A stretch of DNA of 64,000 nucleotides from contig NZ_QFWW01000030.1 in NCBI RefSeq assembly GCF_003265345.1, positions 466,208 to 530,207 of the forward strand. The letters are read 5' to 3'. The notes under the pieces are model-generated. The model saw nothing but the letters and a program-made list of their open reading frames with translations, did no database searches and had not been told where the DNA came from. Source of the stretch: Lentzea terrae (GTDB lineage: Bacteria; Actinomycetota; Actinomycetes; Mycobacteriales; Pseudonocardiaceae). The position numbers and the translations under genes were made by a program. Below, one piece after another: positions 23,754 through 31,959 of this stretch (within the stretch, counting starts at the first letter, position 1; each line of letters opens with the position of its first letter).

Positions 23754-24330
23754 TCGCGTAGGCGATCACCGTGACCAGCATCAGGAACGGCGCCGGGCTG
23801 GCCGTGTAGACGCCGATCACGAAGTCCGCCGCCGGGATCACCAGGGCCAGCACGAACGCCTTGGTGCTCGCCGTGGGCAGTTTGACCTTCGGGTCTGCCC
23901 ACGGCGTGCGCCCCCACGGCTTCGCGACGCTGAGCCACGTCTGGAACGAGAACGCGCTGATCATGAAAGCCGTGCCGACCGGCAGCCACGGCGTGACGTG
24001 ACCGTGCGACGCCGCTTCGAGGTTGTCGCTCAGGATGAAGATGCCGATGTACAACTGCCCCACGGTGATCACGAACTTCGCGAGCACCCACCAGTGCCGG
24101 AAGTAGCCCCACGGCGTCGTGGCGCTGAGCATCATGCCGGTGAACGCACTGGCGGCCCCCATGAACGCGAGCACCTGGTGGTCGAGCACCCGCGCCATCT
24201 TGAAGGCGTTGTCATCGCCCGTCTTCATGCCGTAGAGCACCAGTGCCAGCAACGCCACGGCCTGGCTGAGCCAGCCGACGGACGTGACGACGTGCAGCCA
24301 CACCACCAGGGTTCTCATGCGTTTCTGCAT
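23650..24330 (-). CDS. DUF2269/CopD-like integral membrane protein
   Basis: A 226-residue protein with about five hydrophobic helices (residues 5-35, 52-72, 82-105, 118-135, 155-190) and a conserved-looking WLHVVTSVGW start. This resembles the CopD/DUF2269 family, in which histidines of the first helices may bind heme or copper. The function is unknown. The last 35 residues are a very basic Arg/Ala tail (RRAARGRNRSSD and onward) that overlaps the 3' end of the convergent plsC-like gene by 104 bp, so one of the two C-termini is likely relaxed. No operon partner is evident; the hydrolase gene 48 bp upstream of the start reads the same way but ends there. Confidence 0.75.
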   Translation of the reverse strand: MQKRMRTLVVWLHVVTSVGWLSQAVALLALVLYGMKTGDDNAFKMARVLDHQVLAFMGAASAFTGMMLSATTPWGYFRHWWVLAKFVITVGQLYIGIFILSDNLEAASHGHVTPWLPVGTAFMISAFSFQTWLSVAKPWGRTPWADPKVKLPTASTKAFVLALVIPAADFVIGVYTASPAPFLMLVTVIAYAIRRAARGRNRSSDASGRGSAARPARRDAAAPSPR

Positions 24331-24378
24331 GACATGTAGCTTGCCTACGCATCAGCGCGCGCACATCAGGGAAGACCC

Positions 24379-25146
24379 CTACTGAGCAACCCGGTCCAGC
24401 CACTCCCCCATGAGCGCGTTGAACAACGCCGGTTGCTCGATCTGCAGGTTGTGCCCGGCGGTGTCCAACACGGCGAACGACGCGTACGGGTAGTGCGGCA
24501 GCAACGCGTACACGTCCTCGTATCCGGTGACGTTGTCCTGACGCCCGGTGAGGAACAGCGCCGGCTTGTCGTACGTGCCGAGCTCCGGCCCGGCCGACAG
24601 CTCCCACCGCTCGAAGATCCGCGCCATCCCCTCGCGGTCCGCGACGTGCAGCCCGGGCAGGATCTCCTCCGCGAACCGCCGCGCCGTCTCGGCCGTCCGC
24701 ACCACGGCCATGCCGTCGAACTGCGCGGCCAGCTCCGGCTCCAGCTCAACGTTGTCCGACCGGCGGACCTCGAACTCGGGCACCGTCCGGTCCTGGGCGT
24801 GGACGTTCGTGCCGGTCGGGCAGATCAACGCGAGCCCGGCCACCTGGTCGGGACGGCGATGCGCCATCGCTCGCGCGAGATAGCCGCCGTACGACTCGCC
24901 GATCAGCAGGAACGGTCCGTCGATGTGCTCGTCCACGAATTCTTCAAGCGCCGCGAGGACGTCGTCGGTGGACTTCACGTCGTCGGCCGGCGACTTTCCC
25001 ATCGCCGGCAGGTCGGGGTACAGGCGCCGGTAGCCGGGCCTGGTCGCGAAGAGCGGTTCCAGGCAGCCCAGCATCAGGCGGTGGTCGGGGGTCCAGCCGT
25101 GGACGGCGAGCACCGGGGTGCCCGCACCGTGTTCTACGAAGTGCAC
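24379..25146 (-). CDS. Alpha/beta-fold hydrolase (intact copy of a tandem pair)
   Basis: A 255-residue hydrolase. The oxyanion strand is LAVHGWTPDHR, the nucleophile elbow is GESYGG (Ser about 88), the acid is in the region LFLTGRQDN, and the base His lies in DTAGHNLQ near 235. The spacing matches small esterases, lipases or haloperoxidase-like hydrolases. The substrate is not predictable. GTG 25146 opens right where homology to the family starts. Directly upstream is a decayed second copy (25147-25890), so the start of this gene was once the end of its duplicate: the duplicate's frame would stop inside it at 25134. Confidence 0.85.
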   Translation of the reverse strand: MHFVEHGAGTPVLAVHGWTPDHRLMLGCLEPLFATRPGYRRLYPDLPAMGKSPADDVKSTDDVLAALEEFVDEHIDGPFLLIGESYGGYLARAMAHRRPDQVAGLALICPTGTNVHAQDRTVPEFEVRRSDNVELEPELAAQFDGMAVVRTAETARRFAEEILPGLHVADREGMARIFERWELSAGPELGTYDKPALFLTGRQDNVTGYEDVYALLPHYPYASFAVLDTAGHNLQIEQPALFNALMGEWLDRVAQ

Positions 25147-25890
25147 GGACGCTTTTCTACCCGGTCCAACCACTCGTCCATGAGCGCGTTGAACAACTCC
25201 GTCCGCTCGATCGAGTGACACATGTCCTGAACCAGGCGCTCGCTCGTCTGGTGACTGTGACAGAAATGCGAGAGGTTCGGGTTGTCCACACCCACACGGG
25301 TAGCGAATGTCCTGAAACACTGTTGTCGTTTCTCCCGCTATTCGGAAGCGCGGGGGGCGGCCGAAGGCGAAGGATGCGCGCCAGCTCCCCACGGTCCGCG
25401 AGTTGCAGGTCGGCAGGACTTCGTCGACGAACGGCCGCCCGATCTCCTCGATCGCGGCCGCGTCGGCCGTCGAACCGCTCGGCCAGCTTCACGCCGTCCG
25501 ACCGGCGAACCTCGAACGCGGGCAGCGTCGGCCAGGCGCTCCGAGATACGCGGCCACGGGACAGAGCAACGCCAGCCCGCGCACCTGGCTCGGTCGCCGG
25601 TGCGTCAACGCCCTCGCGAGGCGCCCGCCAAAGGACTCGCCTATCAGCAAGAACGGCGCGTCGGTGTGCTCGTCCACGAATTCTTCAAGTGCGGCAAGGA
25701 TGTCCTCGGCCGACGCCACATCCCCCTGCTGGCGACCGCCCCATCCTCGGCAGGTCGGGGTACAGGCGCCGATACCCGTTTCGCACGGCGAGAACCGGCT
25801 CCAGGCACCCCAGCATCAAGAGGTGGTCAGGCGTCCAGCCGTGGACGGCGAGCACCGGCACCCCGGCTCCGCGTTCGACGAAGTGCGCGT
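25147..25890 (-). pseudogene. Decayed tandem duplicate of the alpha/beta hydrolase
   Basis: Reading leftward from about 25890, the translation VDAHFVERGAGVPVLAVHG parallels the intact copy's SVHFVEHGAGTPVLAVHG. After YRRLYPDLPRMGRSPAG the frame shifts at a G-run. A second frame carries ILAALEEFVDEHTDAPFLL and GESFGGRLARAL (the Ser elbow survives), and then stops in AGRTA. The last third is present only as out-of-frame remnants, with the acid-residue segment deleted, ending ELFNALMDEWLDRV. At least two frameshifts and one deletion make it non-functional. It is the only gene remnant in this 744-bp stretch. Confidence 0.85.
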
Positions 25891-28662
25891 CTACGCCAAC
25901 TCGTGCAGGCGCGCCCGCACCTCCGGGGTGAGCGGGTGGTCGTAGTCCTCGTAGATCGTCAACGCTTCCAGCAGGTGCGTGCGCGCGACGTCGGGCTGGC
26001 CGGCGCTCGTCTCCCCCAAGCCGTGCAACGCTTCCGCGAGGCTCTTGCGGTCACCGAGCACGCGCAGGAACGCCAGCGCGTGCCGGAACGAGTCGCGCGA
26101 CTCGACGCGTTGTCCCAGCCTGAACTGCGCCCAGCCGATGCTCACCAGCGCCATCGCCTTGCCGTGCACGGCGTCGTGCGAGTCCATCAGCTCGAACGCC
26201 ATCTGCGCCGACTCGAGAGAAGCGTCGTACTGACCGGCCGAGCGGAGGATGTCGCTGAGGAACAGGCGCGTACCGCCCTGCCCGAACCACGAGCCCACCT
26301 CGGCGTGGCGGTCGAGGGCCTCACCGAAACGATCCACAGCCAGGTCGAACTGGCACAAGCCGCCGTAGGCCATGCCCAGGCCGGTCAGGCTCCACGCGGC
26401 ACCGACGCGGTCGTCGATCTCGCGCCGGATCGCCAGCGCGCGGTCGAAGAGTTCGAGGGCGTCGGCGAAGCGCTGACCGCGGAACGCCGCGAGGCCCTGG
26501 CCGTGGACCGCCCAGGCACGCGCTGCCTGGTGGCCGTCGCGGGCGGCGGCGCGTTCGGCGACGCGGTAGGTGCGGGTCCACTCGTCCAGCGAGCTGGAGA
26601 CGATGAAGTAGTTCCACAGCGCCACGGGGATCTGCCACGCCGCCGGCGAGTGCTCCTCCTCGCCGAGGCGCGCTACGGCCAGCAGGTTCGCGGATTCCGT
26701 GCGGCACCAGGTGAACGCGTCGTCGTGCGAGGTGAAGTCCTGAGTGGACAGTGGCGGCAGCAGGAACGACGGGTGGTCCGGCGGCGCGATGACCAAGCCG
26801 GCGGCGTTCGCGGTGTCGGCGTACCAGTGCAGCAGGCGCTGCACAGCCTCGGCACGGCCCTCCGCGGACTCCTCGGTGGTGCTCAGTTCCGTGGCGTACA
26901 AGCGCAGCAGGTCGTGCAGGCGGAACCGGCCGCGAGCGACCTCCTCCAGCATGTGGCCGCCGGCCAGCACGTCCACCAGGACGCGCGCCCGCGACACCGG
27001 CAGGCCGGCCAGCGCGGCCACGGCGGTCAGGCTGATCTCGGCGCCCGGATGCAGGCCGATGAGCCGGAACACCCGTGCCGCGTCCGGTTTCAGCGCCAGG
27101 TACGACCACGAGAAGGCCGCGCGCACGGCGGTGTCCTCGTCGTCGCCGGTCGCCAGGACGTTCAGTCGGTCGCGTTCGTCGGCCAGGTCGTTGGCGAGGT
27201 CGGTCAACGTGAGGTGCGGGCGGGTGACGACGCGTTCGGCCGCGATCCGCACCGCCAACGGCAGATGGCCGCACAGCTCGACCAGCTTGGCGGCGGCTTG
27301 GGGTTCGGCGGCGACCCGGTCCGACCCCACCGCGGAAGTCAGCAGCGCCAACGCTTCGTCGCGAGTCAGCGTGGACAGCGTCACCGAGTGCGCGCCGTCC
27401 CTCGCCACGAGCCCCCCGAGGTGGTTGCGCGAGGTCACCAGCACCATCGACGAGCTGCGCCCCGGCAGCAGCGGGCGAACCTGGTCGGCCAGCCGCGCGT
27501 TGTCGAGCAGCACCAGCACCCGTTTACCGGCCAGCACGCTGCGGTACAGCGCGGACTTCGCCGGCAGGTCGTCCGGGATGCGTTCGGCCGGAACGCCGAG
27601 GCTCTGCAACAACTGGTGCAGCGCGGCGGCGGGCTGCACGGGCGGCGACGACGCGTCGAACCCGCGCAGATCGACGTGCAGCTGACCGTCGGGGAAGCGC
27701 GCGGCCACCTGGTGCGCGAACCGGACGGCGAGCGCGGTCTTGCCGACGCCCCCGGTGCCGGTGATCGCGACGAGCACCGGGGAGTGGTCGTGCGGCACGA
27801 CTTCGGAGAGCTTGGCGAGTTCTTTGGCACGGCCGGTGAAGTCACGGATCTCGTGCGGTAGTTGGACGGGCACCAGCACGGGCGCCGCGGGCTCTGGCTG
27901 CGGATCGTGGCGGCCGACGAGCAGTTGTTCGTGCAGTTGGCGGAGTTCAGGGCCGGGCTCGATGCCGAGTTCCTCGATCAGCAGCCGGCGTAAGTCCGTG
28001 TAGACGGCCAACGCCTCCGCCTGCCTGCCCCCGCGGTAGAGGGCCGACATCAGCAGGCCGTGCAGCCTCTCTCGCAGCGGATGCGCACTGACCAACGTCG
28101 TCAGCTCCGCCGCCACCTCCGCCTCGCGCCCGACGGACAGCATCAACGCGGCGCGCTGCTCCACCGCCGTGAGTCGTAACTCGGCCAAGCGCGCGCGTTC
28201 GACCGCAGCGAACGGTCCAGGCACACCATCCAGAGCGATGCCACGCCACAAGCCCAGAGCGGCGTCGAACGCGCTGATGGCCTCCGCGGGCTGTGTGCGC
28301 AAACGGCCCGCATCATCCAGATGGGCGCGGAACGTGGCGACGTCTGAACTACCGGATGGGAGCTTCAGCAAGTATCCAGCGTCAGTGGAGAGCAGCACGG
28401 AGCTCGGCGCCCGCGACGCCCGCTTCGGCTCGAACAGGCGGCGCAGACCGGCCACGTAGGTGTGGATGCCGTTGTCCGCGCTCGCCGGCGGCTCATCGCC
28501 CCAGACGGCGTCGATCAGCTCGCTGCGCGACACGACGTGGTTGGCGCGCAAGGCAAGCACGGCAAGGACAGCTCTCTGCCGCGGCGGCCCCAAAGTGAGC
28601 TCCTGGCCGTCCACCGTCGCCGCGAGCGCGCCCAGCATGCTGACGCGCAACTCGTTCTGCAC
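25891..28662 (-). CDS. AfsR/SARP-type transcriptional regulator with NB-ARC ATPase and TPRs
   Basis: A 923-residue regulator. It has an OmpR-like winged helix (about 5-95: LGPPRQRAVLAVLAL), a bacterial transcriptional activation domain BTAD (100-250), an NB-ARC nucleotide switch with Walker A GTGGVGKT (302-309) and C-terminal tetratricopeptide repeats (about 640-923). This is the AfsR class of Streptomyces antibiotic regulators. The GTG at 28662 begins just before the DNA-binding domain, with GGAG 11 nt upstream. It is divergent from a methyltransferase gene, and the intergenic DNA carries 11-bp-spaced heptamer repeats of SARP type, so that gene is the likely target. A signal kinase may act on it, but none is adjacent. 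Confidence 0.92.
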   Translation of the reverse strand: MQNELRVSMLGALAATVDGQELTLGPPRQRAVLAVLALRANHVVSRSELIDAVWGDEPPASADNGIHTYVAGLRRLFEPKRASRAPSSVLLSTDAGYLLKLPSGSSDVATFRAHLDDAGRLRTQPAEAISAFDAALGLWRGIALDGVPGPFAAVERARLAELRLTAVEQRAALMLSVGREAEVAAELTTLVSAHPLRERLHGLLMSALYRGGRQAEALAVYTDLRRLLIEELGIEPGPELRQLHEQLLVGRHDPQPEPAAPVLVPVQLPHEIRDFTGRAKELAKLSEVVPHDHSPVLVAITGTGGVGKTALAVRFAHQVAARFPDGQLHVDLRGFDASSPPVQPAAALHQLLQSLGVPAERIPDDLPAKSALYRSVLAGKRVLVLLDNARLADQVRPLLPGRSSSMVLVTSRNHLGGLVARDGAHSVTLSTLTRDEALALLTSAVGSDRVAAEPQAAAKLVELCGHLPLAVRIAAERVVTRPHLTLTDLANDLADERDRLNVLATGDDEDTAVRAAFSWSYLALKPDAARVFRLIGLHPGAEISLTAVAALAGLPVSRARVLVDVLAGGHMLEEVARGRFRLHDLLRLYATELSTTEESAEGRAEAVQRLLHWYADTANAAGLVIAPPDHPSFLLPPLSTQDFTSHDDAFTWCRTESANLLAVARLGEEEHSPAAWQIPVALWNYFIVSSSLDEWTRTYRVAERAAARDGHQAARAWAVHGQGLAAFRGQRFADALELFDRALAIRREIDDRVGAAWSLTGLGMAYGGLCQFDLAVDRFGEALDRHAEVGSWFGQGGTRLFLSDILRSAGQYDASLESAQMAFELMDSHDAVHGKAMALVSIGWAQFRLGQRVESRDSFRHALAFLRVLGDRKSLAEALHGLGETSAGQPDVARTHLLEALTIYEDYDHPLTPEVRARLHELA

Positions 28663-28719
28663 CCTGTGTCCCACTCCGTTGCTGTCCGCAGTCACCCAGC
28701 AACCTACCGTCAGTTTTCG

Positions 28720-28762
28720 TCCAGAAGCCATCCAGAGTCCGTGCAGAGGCCTTCTCCACACT
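28720..28762 (+). promoter_or_regulatory. SARP-type heptamer direct repeats and -10 box before the methyltransferase
   Basis: TCCAGAA (28720-28726), TCCAGAG (28731-28737) and TGCAGAG (28742-28748) repeat every 11 bp with 4-bp spacers. The last repeat is followed after exactly 8 bp by CACACT (28757-28762), a usable -10. Heptamers at 11-bp period ending 8 bp from the -10 are the known architecture of SARP-activated promoters, where the activator replaces -35 contacts. The transcript would run to the methyltransferase ATG at 28801. Confidence 0.7.
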
Positions 28763-28800
28763 TCACATCAGGTGGATTGGGCCGAAATGAGGGGGCGGAG

Positions 28801-29415
28801 ATGAACGCGGCCGATGTCTTCGACACGCTGGGACTGGAATACCAACGAGCGTGGTCGCACCAGCCCGCGCTGCACGGCACCCTCGCCTGGTTCGCCGCGA
28901 CGCAGCCCTCCGGCTCGCGCGTGCTGGACATCGGTTGCGGCACCGGGGTTCCGGTGGCCCGCACCCTCGCCAAGGCCGGCATGAAGGTCACCGGCCTCGA
29001 CGTCTCACCGGTGATGGTCGACATCGCCACCGCCCAGGTCCCCGACGCGACGTTCCACAAGATCGACATCCGCGACTTCGAGTCGCCGCCCGGTTCGTGG
29101 GACGTCATCTGCGCCGTCTTCTCCCTGCTGCAGATGCCGCAGGCCGAGATCATCCAGACCCTCGGCCGCGTCTCGGCGTGGCTGCGGCCGGGCGGCCACT
29201 TCTTCCTGGCCACCGTGGCGATCGACGTCGAGCAGATCACGCTGCCGTGGATGGGCCAGGAGATCGAGGTGTCGTCGTTCTCCGAGGAGAACTTCGAGTC
29301 CCACCTCGCCGACGTGGGCCTGCGGGTCGTGCGCCGGAGCCGGCCGGTTTTCACGCCGTCCTACCCCGGCGCCATGCCCGAGGAGTCGCTGCACCTGGTG
29401 TGCCAGCGCCCTTAG
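28801..29415 (+). CDS. Class I SAM-dependent methyltransferase, probable SARP target
   Basis: A 204-residue methyltransferase with motif I VLDIGCGTGVPVA (about 42-54), an acidic post-I residue in VTGLDVSPVMV and the motif IV region WDVICAVFSLLQ. The small size and absence of extra domains suggest a small-molecule acceptor. ATG 28801 is preceded by GAGGGGGCGGAG. It is divergent from the AfsR-type gene and carries the SARP repeats in its promoter. Its stop overlaps the convergent atpB-like gene by 3 bp. No secondary-metabolite enzymes adjoin it, so the product it modifies is unknown. Confidence 0.85.
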   Translation: MNAADVFDTLGLEYQRAWSHQPALHGTLAWFAATQPSGSRVLDIGCGTGVPVARTLAKAGMKVTGLDVSPVMVDIATAQVPDATFHKIDIRDFESPPGSWDVICAVFSLLQMPQAEIIQTLGRVSAWLRPGGHFFLATVAIDVEQITLPWMGQEIEVSSFSEENFESHLADVGLRVVRRSRPVFTPSYPGAMPEESLHLVCQRP

Positions 29416-30209
29416 TGCTGCTCCGCCAGCGCGCGCCCGATGAAGTGCGCCGACAGCAACGCGAAGATGTACGCCTGCAGCACCTGCACCAGCGCCTCCA
29501 GGAAGATCAGCCCGATCGCGAGCCCGAAGCCCAGCACCGACACCGGCTTCAGCCAGATCGGGCCGTGCAGCAGCAGGAACTCGCCGCCGAGCGTGAACAC
29601 CATCACCAGCAGGTGACCCGCGAACATCGCCGCGAACACCCGGATCATCAGGTTCAGCGGGTCGAAGAAGAACTTCAGGATGACCTCGGTGGGGATCAGC
29701 AGTCCCCACAGCACGCCTTTCGGCACCTCCGGGATGATGAACTGGTTGCGCAGGTAGCCGCGCAGCCCGAACTTCCGGACGCCCACGATGTGGTAGAGCG
29801 GGTAGATGATCAGCACGATGGCCAACGGGAAGCCGCTGTGCGTGAACGTCGGGAACTGCACGAACGGGATCAACCCGTAGAGGTTGTTCACCAGCGCGAA
29901 GCAGAAGATGCTGACGATCAGCGGCACGTACGGCGCGAACTCCTTCGCACCGATCTGCTCCCGCGCGATGGTGTTGCGCCCGAAGTCGTAGACGGACTCG
30001 GCGGCGAACTGCCACCTGGTCGGGACGAGCTTGAGGTTCCTCGTGGTGGTCAGGAAGAACGTCAGGATGATCACCACTGAGAGGACCAGCAGGATCTGCG
30101 GCTTGGTCACCGCGAGGGTGAACGGCAGGCCGAACGGCTCGTGCCAGGAGAAGATCGGCGGAAGAAAGATGTCTTCCTTGCCGGGTGGAGAGAAAACGTC
30201 ATCGGCCAT
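29412..30209 (-). CDS. atpB: Orphan F0 ATP synthase subunit a
   Basis: A 265-residue protein with the layout of ATP synthase subunit a: about six helices, HSGFPLA and QFIIPEVPKG loops, and a C-terminal helix LQAYIFALLSAHFIG with the conserved Gln245. The essential proton-channel arginine is Arg190 in MIRVFAAMFAGHL. The usual motif reads R-L/V-F-G/A-N; here the Asn is Ala194. No atpE, F, H, A, G, D or C genes are near. Instead it lies between a methyltransferase and rnj. It is thus a second, stand-alone copy or a displaced gene. Its Shine-Dalgarno (GAGGGGG, complement of 30217-30223) is inside the arm of a hairpin. Confidence 0.85.
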   Translation of the reverse strand: MADDVFSPPGKEDIFLPPIFSWHEPFGLPFTLAVTKPQILLVLSVVIILTFFLTTTRNLKLVPTRWQFAAESVYDFGRNTIAREQIGAKEFAPYVPLIVSIFCFALVNNLYGLIPFVQFPTFTHSGFPLAIVLIIYPLYHIVGVRKFGLRGYLRNQFIIPEVPKGVLWGLLIPTEVILKFFFDPLNLMIRVFAAMFAGHLLVMVFTLGGEFLLLHGPIWLKPVSVLGFGLAIGLIFLEALVQVLQAYIFALLSAHFIGRALAEQH

Positions 30210-30216
30210 GAGGCGA

Positions 30217-30261
30217 CCCCCTCGTCCATGGTCTGGATCTAGACCTTAGCGGACGAGGGGG
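30217..30261 (-). terminator. Nested hairpin after rnj, overlapping the atpB ribosome site
   Basis: CCCCCTCGTCC (30217-30227) and GGACGAGGGGG (30251-30261) pair perfectly over 11 bp. Between them GGTCT (30230-30234) pairs with AGACC (30241-30245). It begins 18 bp past the rnj stop, fitting a terminator. Read toward atpB, the proximal arm holds that gene's Shine-Dalgarno, so read-through transcripts would have the ribosome site closed. Confidence 0.75.
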
Positions 30262-30279
30262 ACGCAGATCACAGCAGGG

Positions 30280-31959
30280 TCACACCGGAATGACCGTCGG
30301 CACGATCATCGGCCGGCGCCGGTACGTCTCGGCGACCCAACGCCCAACGACCCGCCGCACTGCCTGTGCAATGCGGTGCGTGTCCGTGATCCCCTCGGCC
30401 TCGGTCCGCGCCAGCTCCATCTCGACCAACGGCACGACCTGGTCCAAAGCCTTGGGGTCGTCGGAGAAGCCACGCCCGGAGATCGTCGGCGAGGACACGG
30501 CCCTGCCCGTGGTGGTGTCGATGGCGACCGAGATCGAGATGAAGCCGCCCTCGCCCAGCACCAGCCGGTCGGACAAAGTGGACTCACCCACGTCGCCCAC
30601 GGACAGGCCGTCGACGTAGACGTGGCCCACCACAACGCGTCCGGAGACAGCCGCCTTGCCGTCGACGAGGTCCACGACAACGCCGTCCTCGGCGATCACC
30701 ACGTGGTCCTCGGCGACACCGGTCGCGACGGCCAGAGCCGCGTTGGCCCGCAAGTGCCGCCACTCGCCGTGCACCGGCATCACGTTGGACGGCCGGACGG
30801 CGTTGTAGAGGAACAAGAGTTCACCGGCCGGTGAGTGGCCGGAGACGTGCACCTTGGCGTTGCCCTGGTGCACGACGGTGGCGCCGAGCTTGGCCAGGCC
30901 GTTGACGACGTTGAAGACCGCGTTCTCGTTGCCGGGGATCAGCGACGACGCCAGGATCACCGTGTCGCCCTCGCGGATCGAGATCTGGCGGTGGTCGCCG
31001 CGGGCCATGCGGGACAGCGCGGAGAGCGGCTCGCCCTGCGAACCGGTGGAGACGAAGATGACCTCGTGCTCCTCCATGCGCATCGCCACGTCGAGGTCCA
31101 CGAACAACCCGTCGGGCACGTTCAGGAAGCCGAGCTCGGACGCGATGCCCATGTTGCGCACCATCGAGCGGCCGACGAACGCGATCTTGCGCTGGTACTG
31201 CACCGCCACGTCCAGCACCTGCTGCACGCGGTGCACGTGCGAGGCGAAGCACGCGACGATGACCCGCTGCGACGCCTTGCGGATCACGTTCTCCAGCACC
31301 GGGCCGATCTCGCGCTCGGGCACCACGAAACCGGGCACCTCGGCGTTGGTCGAGTCGACCAGGAAGAGGTCGACGCCCTCGTCGCCCAGGCGGGAGAAGC
31401 CCGCCAGGTCGGTCAGGCGGCCGTCGAGCGGCAACTGGTCGAGCTTGATGTCACCGGTGTGCAGCACCAGGCCCGCGGACGTGCGGATGGCCACGGCCAG
31501 CGCGTCCGGGATGGAGTGGTTGACGGCGAAGAACTCGAGCTCGAACGGCCCGTACGAGCGCCGCTCCCCCTCCTTCACCTCCACGAGCCGCGGGGTCTGG
31601 CGGTGCTCACGACACTTCGCGGCGAGCAGCGCCAGCGTGAAACGGGAGCCCACGACTTGCACGTCGGGGCGCAGCTTCAGCAGGAACGGCACGGCGCCGA
31701 TGTGGTCCTCGTGGCCGTGCGTCAGGACGATGGCGTCGATGTCGTCGAGCCGGTCCTCGATGGCGCGGAAGTCCGGCAGGATCAGGTCTACGCCCGGTTG
31801 GTCGTCTTCGGGGAACAGAACGCCGCAGTCGACCACGAGCAGCCGGCCGGCGTGCTCGAAGACGGTCATGTTGCGGCCGACCTCGCCGATTCCGCCGAGT
31901 GCGACGACCCGCAGGCCGCCTTCCGGCAGAGCGGGCGGCAATTCGGTCGATTGGGTCAC
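30280..31959 (-). CDS. rnj: Ribonuclease J
   Basis: A 559-residue beta-CASP metallo-beta-lactamase. The two-zinc site HGHEDH is at 81-86, further ligands are in LHTGDIKLD and the beta-CASP core includes STGSQGEP and the SGHSPAGE histidine. A C-terminal dimerisation domain follows. It degrades and matures RNA by 5'-exonuclease and endonuclease action. It follows dapA with a 4-bp overlap (GTGA, 31956-31959), the standard actinobacterial dapA-rnj pair. GTG 31959 is the only start consistent with this coupling. A hairpin terminator follows its stop. Confidence 0.95.
   Translation of the reverse strand: MTQSTELPPALPEGGLRVVALGGIGEVGRNMTVFEHAGRLLVVDCGVLFPEDDQPGVDLILPDFRAIEDRLDDIDAIVLTHGHEDHIGAVPFLLKLRPDVQVVGSRFTLALLAAKCREHRQTPRLVEVKEGERRSYGPFELEFFAVNHSIPDALAVAIRTSAGLVLHTGDIKLDQLPLDGRLTDLAGFSRLGDEGVDLFLVDSTNAEVPGFVVPEREIGPVLENVIRKASQRVIVACFASHVHRVQQVLDVAVQYQRKIAFVGRSMVRNMGIASELGFLNVPDGLFVDLDVAMRMEEHEVIFVSTGSQGEPLSALSRMARGDHRQISIREGDTVILASSLIPGNENAVFNVVNGLAKLGATVVHQGNAKVHVSGHSPAGELLFLYNAVRPSNVMPVHGEWRHLRANAALAVATGVAEDHVVIAEDGVVVDLVDGKAAVSGRVVVGHVYVDGLSVGDVGESTLSDRLVLGEGGFISISVAIDTTTGRAVSSPTISGRGFSDDPKALDQVVPLVEMELARTEAEGITDTHRIAQAVRRVVGRWVAETYRRRPMIVPTVIPV

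Noticed and set aside
25282..27861. 859-codon open frame on the plus strand
   Set aside because: It is antisense to the AfsR-type gene and the hydrolase pseudogene, is rich in Arg/Gln/His as expected for the complement of GC-rich codons, and shows no domain.
29412..30209. Start of an ATP synthase operon
   Set aside because: No other atp gene lies within the window on either side; only the a-subunit is present.
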